Origin: Verticillium longisporum
Lineage: Eukaryota > Ascomycota > Sordariomycetes > Glomerellales > Plectosphaerellaceae
Length of the DNA: 64,000 nucleotides
Direction of reading: 5' to 3'
Assembly: GCA_019188255.1 (NCBI GenBank)
Contig: JAETXT010000001.1
Coordinates: 3,100,001-3,164,000 of the forward strand
Shown: piece after piece, positions 24,521-34,395 of the stretch
How positions within the stretch are numbered: position 1 is the first letter of the stretch
How the letters are laid out: every line of letters begins with the position of its first letter
Notes under the pieces: model-generated
Told to the model about the DNA's origin: nothing
Database searches by the model: none
What the model saw: only the letters and a program-made list of their open reading frames with translations
Program-made: the position numbers and the translations under genes

Positions 24521-25368
24521 ATGTCAACGCCCATGATGAGCAGGGTGGCTACCAGAACCCCCGCCAAGTCAACACCCCAGGTTCAAAGCGCTGCGCCCGT
24601 CGTCGACAGTCCCGGCACCTGGAGACACCCACGGATTGACGAGATCTCCAGGCGGCGCAACGCGACAACATTCTCGGAGAAGAACGTCAGAAAAGTCGCT
24701 CAGAATGTGGCTTTCTTCGTTGCTCTTTGGGTAGCCCAGGCCTTGGTCCAGCGCTACATCAGCCACAAGCTGTACGTGTTCCGCCAAGAACCCAAGTCGT
24801 CCGCATACTAACCCATCTGCAGAGTTTCAGAGTCGACGAGGTCGATCCTCGGATGGGCCTACTTGGTCCTGAAGACCATTCCAATCGCCAACTCCGTCAC
24901 CGCCTTGCTTCCACTGTTCCGCACGACCGACGACCTCAGCGATATCCCCCTCTCCGCCGCCCAGCGCCAGCTCCTCGGACTGCCCCCGGACCGAAGGTCG
25001 CCACGCCTGACGCCGTCTTCAGCACGCCGCCGCGCTACTCGAGGACCCCGTCACTTGCAGGTTCGCCAGCGAGCAACCGCAGCTATGCGAGCTCGCCGCT
25101 GTCCGGACGTGGCAGCCCTGCCTTCGGAGGCAACCTCAACGGCTCGTCTTTCTCGCCGGCCAGCAGCCCTTCCAAGTTCGCCGGTGGGCTGAACGAGAAC
25201 CGCCGCTCCTCTTTCGGGTCTCCTAGCCCTCTGCCTTCCAGCGGCTCCTCTGGCCTCTTCGCTGACCCCACGTCGCCCAGCCCGTCGACAAGCAAGCGCA
25301 CAAGTGTCGGACTCAACAACAAGTGGCTGTACGAGCGAGGAAGGCGGTCCTCGACGTCGCTTAGGTGA
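24521..25368 (+). CDS. POM34: Nuclear pore membrane protein Pom34 (NPCC family), with an apparent 1-base frame break
   Basis: A pore-membrane nucleoporin that anchors the nuclear pore complex in the envelope; about 265 aa after correcting one base. Exon 1 (24521-24771) and exon 2 (24823-25368) flank a 51-nt intron (GTACGT, CTAAC, TGCAG). Two hydrophobic segments match the family: [19 protein letters not shown] at about 66-84, and [18 protein letters not shown] after the intron, followed by the conserved [18 protein letters not shown]. The reading frame is lost within the C5 run at 24983-24987. Adding one C continues [18 protein letters not shown] and a Ser/Pro-rich tail ending RRSSTSLR, which has the family's usual composition. 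Without correction the frame runs into 60 residues of Arg-rich nonsense. A sequencing deletion is the simplest cause. Confidence 0.82.
24983..24987 (+). other. Frame break in POM34 at a C5 run
   Basis: The upstream frame reads LLGLPPD and the downstream correct frame begins GPKVATPD; they join if the run has six C instead of five. No GT-AG pair of usable length bridges the site. Confidence 0.8.
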
Positions 25369-25771
25369 CCGGCGCGAGGAAAGGGAAACGTTGCTTCAGG
25401 ATGATAAACGACAGACGGTGATGAACTTGGCTTGACGAAGGGCACGCTGTCACTGCTTTAGGTATATAATGATTGGTGGTTCATGCGCCAGCCGCGACGT
25501 CAAAGCGGTCGGCCATGAGCCGGGAACACAGTGTAATAGATATGTAAGTATTCTGAAATCATGTCTGGTATGATGCTGCTTTGGGGCGAATGACTATGAA
25601 TGTGCTACTCCGTAAGGTGTTGCAACGTGAAGTGGAGTCACCCTAAAGACACTGGTTTGTCAGGCCTGAGCCTCGTGCTATAAATGCGCGACAGTGCCTT
25701 CTATCTGGTATCTACCTCTATGGTTACATATGGGGACAAAGTTACGGAATAACTTGGAAACTCTGGCGGCT

Positions 25772-26639
25772 CTATGAAATGCAAGAGTCTGAACCTGCCG
25801 TCAGCAGTAGTTTTGAGTAGCATTGGTGCAAGAAAATCTCGACCGTGCCCAGTGCTGGACGGTCGTCTGTCGTGATGCCGTTGGCCGCCACGATACATTC
25901 GAGCCTGAACTCCGCCAATTGTCGTTCTCGGTTCAGGTTGACTCGCAGGGTGACGATGGTGTCCATTTCGTGAGGCTCATCTGGCGAATATCGGGGTGAT
26001 GTCCCTCCTTGTAACAAGATCGAGGTTGGAGATTTGTCTCGTACAATGAAATCATCGGCGATAATGGTGCCTGGTTTCGCAACATCAGAAATACTGAGAT
26101 GGGGAAGATGCGTGGTTGAGGCTGTCCCTTACCGATCTTGAAATCGCTGTGGCTGATTTGCTCTTCCTCCCACAAGTCGGTCGAGTTCGCATCGCTTTTG
26201 CGGAACTTCTTCATAAGATTACGCTGAATACGAAACGCTGGGATCTCAGTAAGCCATTGTTATCCATCTCTCGCCAGTTGTTTCTTCTCCCAAAATGAAC
26301 GCGCAACCGATTCATACCGTATCGACCAAACACTCCCCCAGCGAACTGCTCTAACAAGGCTGTCCCCCCCGAGAGCCCGTTTTGCAGCAATCCGGGCTCG
26401 ATGTCCTGGAAAGCAACCTCACGGACACAACAGTCGCCGAACTGGGGCCTTTGCGCGAGAAGCAGGGGCTCCAGGCTCGGGTGATGCAGCACAGGGTGGG
26501 ACTTAAAGTCAAACGCCTCAAAGTATGTCGGCTTGGTCCATTGCTGAAGACCAACAAAGCACGCGCCAGCGCCCCCTGATGTGGTCAACGCGAGCGAAAC
26601 GAGAGTGGTCCGCAGCCCACGGCTACGCAGAAAAGACAT
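25772..26639 (-). CDS. Uncharacterised 241-aa protein with N-terminal hydrophobic segment
   Basis: I do not recognise this protein. Three exons (26639-26318, 26237-26133, 26070-25772) are joined by introns of 80 nt (GTATGA...CCCAG) and 62 nt (GTAAGG...ACCAG), and the junctions keep one frame throughout. The chosen start gives MSFLRSRGLRTT, followed by a moderately hydrophobic stretch (LVSLALTTSGGAGACFVGL) that could be a signal anchor. An in-frame upstream extension adds another hydrophobic segment, so the true start is uncertain. The rest is a compact mixed alpha/beta-like domain with the segments FGDCCVREVAF, DDFIVRDKSPTSILL and MDTIVTLRVNLNRERQLAEFRLEC, and no catalytic motif I can name. 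It converges on POM34 and has no obvious partner nearby. Confidence 0.65.
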
Positions 26640-27286
26640 GGCGAAGGAAAAGAGAAAAATGACCAGAGGCAGAAATGTCAATTCGGAGTCTACGAAGAAT
26701 CTGCGGCCAGCTTTATTATAAGGCCCCTGGATGTCCTCCAAGAGCCGAGACGACTCGGAGCTTTGATGGTGTGCTGCCCATGTCCCACTCATGAGAGTCC
26801 ATAACATGTAAAATTTTGGCTCAGAAAGCGCGATGGTGGACTTCGTGAGTTCCGTCCCAAGTGAAACCTCGTGAATAGGTCATCACTTCGGGCGATCCAG
26901 AACTCGAACCATGAAGCCCATCGGGACATTCCATAGGCTACCCATAATGGGAAACTAATAATGCTGGCAGGTCTGAGGCTCAGTAGTTGAGTATCGCTTG
27001 CTTACTAAGTGGGCAAGAGGAACCATGAGCGGGTTGAGGCACAACCTTACGTAACCCCCGCGGCCCAAGCAAGCTCCATCTGGGGACGGATGCCCATGCG
27101 ACCTCCAGGTCATCCACTACACCAAATAACACCGTACCTCACTGATAAGGCCTTGGTCTAGATTCCGCCCGCCCGCCAAACCACGACCCGCCAGCTCAAC
27201 TTCCAGCCCGCTCCAACTTTTCTGTACGAGCACCATCAAAGAAGACACTGGGTTTGACCCGGTTGTCATGATAACGACTCGACAAC

Positions 27287-30193
27287 ATGGGCGCCAGCGA
27301 TTCGAAGCTCGTCTTCAAGAAAGGCATCTTTAGGCTCTCTGAAGAACGACACATACCCGCGGACGACACGTACTGGACTTCAGTGGGTGCCCGTGGAAGC
27401 GCCCTCACGCCTTGAGCCGTGCTGACTTCTTGACTAGTTCTGGGAGCTGCCAGAAACCGCCGAGGATGTCTTCAGCCTCTTCTCCCCCGCCGACATTCGA
27501 CGAACACGAGATAATGCTCTGGAGAACCTCGAAACGTTGATCCTCGTCGCGACATCTCGACTTTTCATCCTGCGGCACCATCCTTCTTTCCCCGATCCCG
27601 AGATCGCTCCGGAGCGAGACGCCCTCAACTGCATACGAGTCCTTACGCGCATCCTGCCCTTCCTCTATGAAGCCGAATCCTTGAGTTCGTGGGAGGAAAC
27701 CTTCTTCTGGGGCGCACGTCGCAAGCGGACGCGCAAGTCATCTCTTGCCGCCGAGGTATTGTTCGATGAGGCGCAGGAGGATCAACCGTCAATCAAGAAA
27801 GAGCCCGAGGAGGATTTTGAGGATGCGAAGCCCCTCGCCGAGGAGCTTCTGGATACCCTAGTCGACCTCCTCTTCTTCTCCGATCTGACGGTCCCCAGGC
27901 AGCCGCATGGAAAGCCCAAAGTCTCGTATGCCATTTGGCAGAGCGGCGTCGGGTGCAACACGGCAGTGCCGACGACAAAGGAGCATGAGAGCAACCGGTG
28001 CGAGATTCTGCGCCTGATTCTCACTCTGGCTGGCCAGAGCATGTACATGACACCCAGCGCGCTGCCTAAGCACGGCGTGCGGGCATTGACACATCTGTGC
28101 TCCTGCCCGGACAAGCAGGTCGTCCTGTCGGTGCTGTGTTCGCTTCTCAATACTGTAAGGCGTGCCCGTATAGTCCAGCTCTGTGACATGATGCTGACTT
28201 TGACAGACGCTGAAGTGGAACCCAGCCACGTGGAGGGTGCCTTACAATACGTTGGTGTTCAGGGACGAGAAGTCCATCCTGGTGACCTATACACTGCAAC
28301 TTCTGCTTGTTTTAGTTCTCTACCCGATTCCAGAAGGGAGTGGCATCGAGAGCCAGAAAAACTATTTTCGCCACTTCCTGGGCAGGTTGCATCGCCCACA
28401 AGACTTCCAGTTTATTGTTGATGGCATGACCCGAATTCTCAACCAGCCTTTGCAGGAGAGAAGCTCTTACATCCCGTCAACACAGTCGCCCGCCAAATTT
28501 GCGCCTGAGATGATGATGCTGTTTTGTGAAATCACACAATGCAACAAGAGGTTCCGTTCCTTCATCGTCGACACGGAGAGGGCTCATGACTTTGTCATTC
28601 TGACACTCTTTTATGCTCTCGAGTACAAGTCTGATGCTTCGAAGCAAGGTGTCGTGCGCATGTGCGCCTTTTTGCTTCAGACCATCAGTGTTGAGAGAAA
28701 CTTTGGTGTGAACCTGAACAAGGACTTCACCGGACAGGATAGCCTGCCACCGGCAATACGGCTCCCTGGGTTCAGGGGCACGTATGCCGACTTCCTCATC
28801 CAAGTAAGGGGGCCTTTCGGCACCGTGCCATAGCCATCAACGCTGACCCCATTGCAGTCCATCTATAACCTCATCACGACGAGCCAGGGCAAACTAACGG
28901 CGATTTACCCGGCCCTGCTTGCCGTCATCAACAACATCGCAGCTCACCTGGAGGGTATCAGTCACATCACCGCATCCAAACTGCTGCAGCTCTTTTCCTC
29001 CATGTCTTCTCCATCGTTCCTGCTGGCCAATGACACAAACCATGCTCTTCTCAGGTCTCTCCTGGAATCCATCAACTCTATCATTGAGCATCAGTACAAG
29101 AGTGAGAATTTTTCCGATGAGCCTATCGCCGCTATGCGCTTGTCTTTCTACATTTCAGAGAGACGTGACTAATGCCGTGGCAGAGAACCCTGAACTTATC
29201 TTCGCGATTGTTCGTAACAAGAAGAAGATAGAGGCTTTGCGAAGCTTCACGCTAGAATCCGGCCAAGAAGAGATCGAGAGGAGGAATCGCAGGCGAAAGG
29301 AGGCTGCGGCAAGTGGCGATGGACTAGAGCCGAGCTCAGTCAGGAGCTCGGTAGACAGCATCCAGAGCCCCACAGCCTCACAAGCGCAGCACCCGTCTCT
29401 CAGCAACGTGGCAGAAGAGGACGATACGTTCGCCATTGGGGATGATGAAGACGATAGCGACGACGATCACCAGCCCACGCCAGCCCGATCAACAACGAGC
29501 GATAGCGTGTCTATGGCGTCATCGCAGGCTTCGAATGTCGAAGACGCCGTGCCGACACAGGTGCGCGGCATGTCGGAGAAGGCTCGAGGCAAGATGCCCG
29601 CCGGCGTGGGCAACTTTTCGAGACAAAACAGCACAACGAGTCTCGGCGGCTACTCAGCGAGCGGCGGATCGACAAGCGGGGCCTTTGAGCCGACGCCGCA
29701 CTGGATCGAGAGCTGGCTGCCCGAGTTGCCGCTGCACACGATCCTCACGGTAATCCAGCAGGTGTCTGACCTGCTGCCGCGCCAGACGATCGCCAACGAG
29801 TCGGCGTCGACCGAGACGCTGCAGAGGATCCAGGAGATCCAGCTCGTGGGCGTCGACCCTGCGCCTGTCCGGGTGCACTCTTTTGAGTGGTCTCAGCTCG
29901 CGCTCGGCTGGTACGAGTCGCTTGTGTGGAGTTTTGTCTTCAGCAGCGAGATTCAAGTGGCTCGAGGAACGGCGGGCGTCTGGAACGGCACAGCCATCAA
30001 GCTCTTCCGAGAACAGGAGACGGCGGCTGAGGGCCCTACGCTGACCTCACCACGGGGTGCAGTCGACGCCGTGGGGAGCAACATTGTGTCCCGGATTGGG
30101 GCCATGAATATCCGCGGCGGAGCGGCGGGGGCCGCAGGTGTTGGTACTGGTGGCGGCACTGGTCAGACGAGTGCATCCCCTCGGATTCCTTGA
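27287..30193 (+). CDS. hid1: HID1/Ftp105/Ecm30-type Golgi trafficking protein
   Basis: A peripheral Golgi protein of the HID-1 family (PF12722), implicated in secretory sorting; the fission yeast member Ftp105 holds deubiquitinase Ubp5 at the Golgi. Five exons: 27287-27382, 27438-28154, 28207-28803, 28858-29101, 29184-30193. They give 887 aa with every intron in phase (55, 52, 54 and 82 nt, GT-AG). The N-terminus MGASDSKLVFKKG is an N-myristoylation signal, as in animal HID-1. Helical segments with the family motifs follow, including RFRSFIVDTERAHDFVILTL. The fourth intron uses the later GGCAG acceptor (to 29183), restoring HQYKKNPELIFAIVRNKK; the nearer TTTCAG acceptor would create a stop. 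A Ser/Asp-rich acidic insert (about residues 570-690) precedes a conserved C-terminal block (WIESWLPELPLHTILTVIQQ). No disruption is seen. Confidence 0.92.
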
Positions 30194-32503
30194 AGGCAGG
30201 CGCGTCGAAGGGAACTTCAAAAACACAAGGCAGAAATGATGGCAGGGAGCGGAATAGTATACCAAGAAGCCAGTTGGGCAGATGTGAAGACAATAGGAGT
30301 CGTGATTTTGCCTTGCGTCGCATGACGAATAGCTCGGTTCCCCTCTGCGTGACTTGATGTGTCAACCAAGCAAGAAGGGCCTGAACATGCACAACCCGGC
30401 TCCTCCTGCGCCAGTTTCACGCAATGCCTCTATTTCTGCGTACCAGCGTAACAGAAGCATAAAAGCAGTCGACGTTTGCGCTTTTGGAGCGCATACGTGT
30501 CAACTCTCTTGGCAAAGGACGAAGGGACTTAGCGGGCTCCTTGCTCATGAGTTACTCTGACCTCATCAATTTAGAATTGCTCCCCGCAGTGATGATGCAT
30601 CAGGCTGTCAGGAGAATAGGCGATTTAATAATCAAGACACCATCGACACCAAAAACTTCAGAGGTATTCCGTAAATCGACCCAGACGCAACGAAGTCTGC
30701 GGCTCAAATGCGGCAAAGGCTCCTTGGTTCCCTGTGTGATAGCAGTGCATAAGCTCTGGAGTTGAACTTAGTTGGCAGATGAGAATTGTAGCGATGAGGT
30801 ACTTGGTGCTCGACGGACGATGTTGCAGATGAAGGCACCACCGGATTCGAGTTTTGTTATTAGGAGGCATGTACAATGCAAGCTACACAACGGCGATGTA
30901 TTGTATCATCTCCCACATCATAGTGGAAAGACATGGGTACTCCCAACGCGGCATCACAAGTTGGTGTGGTGCCGTGTGAGTCGAACAGACAACTCATTAT
31001 TCACGCAGGTAATCCATCGAGTCCGAAAAGGCTGAAGAACCCGCCCCGGCGAGTGAACTCTGGCTCGTCGACCGGACATGTGCCCTCTCGGCTCTCGGCC
31101 CAGAGCTGCACTGCTTCGGGGCACTCTGGGAAATGAGTGAGGAAGCCTTTTTGCGAGAAGCACCTGTTTTGGTCGGTTGGGTCGACACGTAGCCTGTCGA
31201 AGCGGATTTGACAGCCTTTGCAACTGACGCCATGCTCAAGCTTGGCGCTGTCCAAGCTGTAAGATGGAAACGCGGTCGCCGCCATGAAGCGATGGGCGGG
31301 CTGCCCTGGCCGCTGTTTTAGTTTCTGAGCTTCGTCGTCGCTAATCATGCCGCGGGCGAGCAGTGTAGGGGTGGCCTTCAACTCAAAAACGAGAGATTTG
31401 GGTCGTCTTGCTGGCACCTCCAGCATGTCACACTGCACTGAAAGGCGAGCTCTGAAGAAGTCAATGGCGACGGTGATGTTTCCGAATGTCACGTGGGTCG
31501 GGCCACAGTCCCGTTGGCTTGGCCGGGCTGGTATTTTGCCCCGCGGCAGCTCTCAAATGGAGTGAGATGATCCATGCCAGGTTCACTCTACTTTGAGCGG
31601 CCTCCGATGCTGCCAGGAAACAAGATCTGTCCATTCAGGATTGACGCCTTGGAATGATACTGTCCATGACCTTGACGCCACACCCAACGAGCCACTCGAC
31701 CAGCGTGGGGCTGACAGGACCAGTGGCGACAAGATGCATGACTGCGTCAACGTGGGCGACGGTGAGCGATGACAGTCCAACAACGGCCAATAAGGCACAT
31801 AAAAGGCAACCGGACAGTTGGCACAACACGACGTTCAATACAGCGGGAGCCAGGGCATTGATTCGTCATTTGGGACACATCATGTTCGATGTACTGGGTA
31901 CGCCTGGTGGCGTTGAGAAGATCATTTCCCAGGACGCTAGGATATCGTGTGCACCGCCACATAGCGGGCCGCCGTCCCAGGGTCCAGATCAAGGGACGTG
32001 AGCTCTGGTGGAGGTCTCGATGGAGAGCTTTGCGACCTCTCATTGGCGATGATGAGTCCATTTCGGTTCTAGACCCGCGACGGTGCCACAACATGAAACG
32101 GCGTTGAGCCACATCGCCCGGGCTGACGCGCGTTCAAGCCACACCTCCGGCCCTGGCGCGCCCACTTGGCGCGTGCGGATCCTTGGCGATGGTACCTACA
32201 GGGCAGGACCAGGGCAGGGGACATTGGACCTTTGATCCTTTCATCAAAGCAGACGAGACCATGCATCCATCCATTGGCGGCCCGAGGGCTGCTGTTTCTA
32301 CTGCTGCTGCCAAACCAGGATACCTTCTCGTCTGTTAATTACCCTGGACCCTTGGCCTCGGTCCTTTTACATGTACACGAGGCATGGGTCGTCGTGTGTT
32401 TGTTTTATTGCGAAACCTCCAGATCCTCTCACGGCTGCCACCCAAGAAGACTACATGAACTCACGACATTGACGCGACAAAGACATTGAACATTTACGAC
32501 GAC
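30194..32503. other. Intergenic except for a possible F-box/ankyrin remnant
   Basis: About 2.3 kb between HID1 and the epoxide-hydrolase-like gene. The only coding-like sequence is on the minus strand at 31001-31492, with weaker ankyrin-like pieces up to about 32266. The last 300 bases form the promoter of the gene starting at 32504. Confidence 0.5.
31001..31492 (-). pseudogene. F-box-like C-terminal fragment, probably a decayed gene or an exon without a visible start
   Basis: A 163-codon open frame lacks any ATG between its upstream stop and the coding-like part. Its C-terminal half (SCKGCQIRFDRLR, then FLTHFPECPEAVQLW) matches the Cys-x2-Cys plus FxxHF...C..A..LW pattern common at the C-termini of fungal F-box-family proteins. 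Upstream on the same strand (about 31635-32266) short stretches such as AHVDAVMHLV and GSTPFHVVA look ankyrin-like but lie in different frames. This may be a decayed ankyrin/F-box gene, or the last exon of a gene whose upstream exons I could not assemble. The assignment is tentative. Confidence 0.35.
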
Positions 32504-34395
32504 ATGACCGATACGGTGGAGTCCTCTGGAGGGCCCGGCGATGACGAGATCAAGCCATATCGCATTCATGTACGTCGTGCGGCTTGCCATGTGATGCTCT
32601 GGCTGTGCTGTGGACTGACCACAATACGCTTTCTAGGTGTCGAGCAAGTATCTCGATCTCACCAAGCGCAAGCTTGAGCTCACGAGGCTTCCCCATGAAG
32701 TCCCGAAGCCCACGTCGGCGGACTGGTGGGAACCCAAGCCCCAGGTCGAGCCCTTGATCGACTTTTGGTGAGTGCCTATTCGCCAGCCAACAGTCTGACT
32801 GTCACCACTGCCCTGTTCTCGACTGACCGGATCTCTCGTTTGCCCTTTGCAGGATGGAACAGTATTCGTGGAGGCAGAAAGAGGAAGAGTTGAACGAAAA
32901 GCTACCTCAGTTCCGTATCAATATCAGCGTGCCTGACGCAGAGGCGCCTGTGAGGATTCACTTCATCCACGTCCGCTCATCAAGGCCAGCCGCCGTGCCT
33001 CTGCTGCTGCTGCCGCCGTTCCCCTTCACGAACCTTTCGCTGGGCCACCTCGTCAAGCTCTTCACCGAACCCGAGGATGTCGATAACGGTCAGCCCTTCC
33101 ACCTTGTCATCCCTGCCCTTCCCGGTCTCGGCTTCAGCGATGCGCTCCCAAGTTCCGCCTCAGCCATCTCCGCGACGACCGACATCCTCAACACCCTCAT
33201 GACGCGCCTGACGTACCCGCACTACCTCGTTTCGAATACAGGGTCTGCCTCCTCGAGCCCGGCCGAAATTGACTGGCAGCTCGCCAATCAACTTGCGAAT
33301 CAGTACCCCTCGTCCTGCCTTGGCACCCACCTCATCCAACCGCCCCTCGCCGCGCCGAAACCCCAGTCTGCACCGTGGGAATGGGCTAAGTGGAAGCTCG
33401 CCAGCTTCTTCCATGCCCCCATTCTCGGCTACGAAAAGGCCGACTTCGCCGCCCTCAGCCGCCGCGCCGCCAGATCACCCTCGTTGAGAGGTCCGGACGC
33501 TGGAGCGACGACAAACGTGAAGAAGGGTGCGACGACCACGCCCTCCCAGTTCGGCCTCCACAAGGTCGGCGTCCTCGAACCGAACACGCTCGCCTATGCG
33601 CTCTGCGACTCCCCCGTCGGCCTCCTTGTGTTCGCCTTCAAGAGCCTCCGTACGCTGGGGCCCCGCACTGACTTTACCCCCGCCGACATTGTCACGCTGG
33701 CCATGCTCGCGTGGCTACCAGGGCCCGAGGCGGCGCTGCGGTTTTGGGCGCACTGCGTAGGGCGGCATGCCGAGGCTCGATCCGAGCATACGCGGCCGAG
33801 GGTCGCCATCACCGTGTTCCTCGGCGACGAGGAGGAGGCCGGAGCCAGTGAAGGGGATGTTGAGATGGCGAATTTGCCCCGTCCTGCTGCGAGTGTGTAT
33901 TCGTGCCCTGGCTGGGCGAACTCAGGATATGCCGTAGTGCACACCAACCGCGCGCCCGGTGAGCCGGGTCTACTGGCTTGGGAAAGGCCTGAGATTATCG
34001 TCAGTGGCGTGACGGGGCTGGCGAAGCGCATCCTTGCGCAAGACGCACGCTTGAGGCCCGCCAAGGAACCGGAGACGGTTCCCCTGGATGGTGTCGCCGT
34101 CGTTCAAGAGGTCACTGCGCCGGCAGCAGCAAGAGCGGACGAGGAAATTGGCTCGCGGACCACGGCCCCTGAGTCTAAGATCGCCGGTACCATTCCCTTA
34201 AGCCAACTCCTGCAACCGCCAGGACCGACGCAAGGGATCCCGGGGACCTCGCGGCGCTCCTCGGATCTCAAGGATGGCGGCCTCGACCTAGACAGCGCGA
34301 CCAGCCCGGACACGCTCGTCGTGACGCCGCCAGAGGCTTTTGCAAAAGCCGTCACGCCTGACGAGAAAGAAAACAAGGACGTGACGCCCTTGTAA
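32504..34395 (+). CDS. Epoxide hydrolase-like alpha/beta hydrolase fold protein lacking the catalytic motifs
   Basis: Three exons (32504-32569, 32637-32767, 32853-34395; introns of 67 and 85 nt) give 579 aa. The N-terminal part (about 18-110) matches the epoxide hydrolase N-terminal (EHN) domain: YLDLTKRKLELTRLP, then SADWW and WMEQYSWRQKEEELN. An alpha/beta hydrolase core follows (FHLVIPALPGLGFSDA). In the active family the oxyanion loop reads HGWPG and the nucleophile elbow GGDWG. Here the equivalents are LPPFPF (about 118-124) and NTGSASSS (about 194-201), so the nucleophilic Asp is missing. The C-terminal 140 residues are Pro/Ser/Thr-rich and probably disordered (SQLLQPPGPTQ). It is most likely a non-catalytic member, perhaps a binding or scaffold protein; the frame is intact, arguing against a pseudogene. 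Confidence 0.82.
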
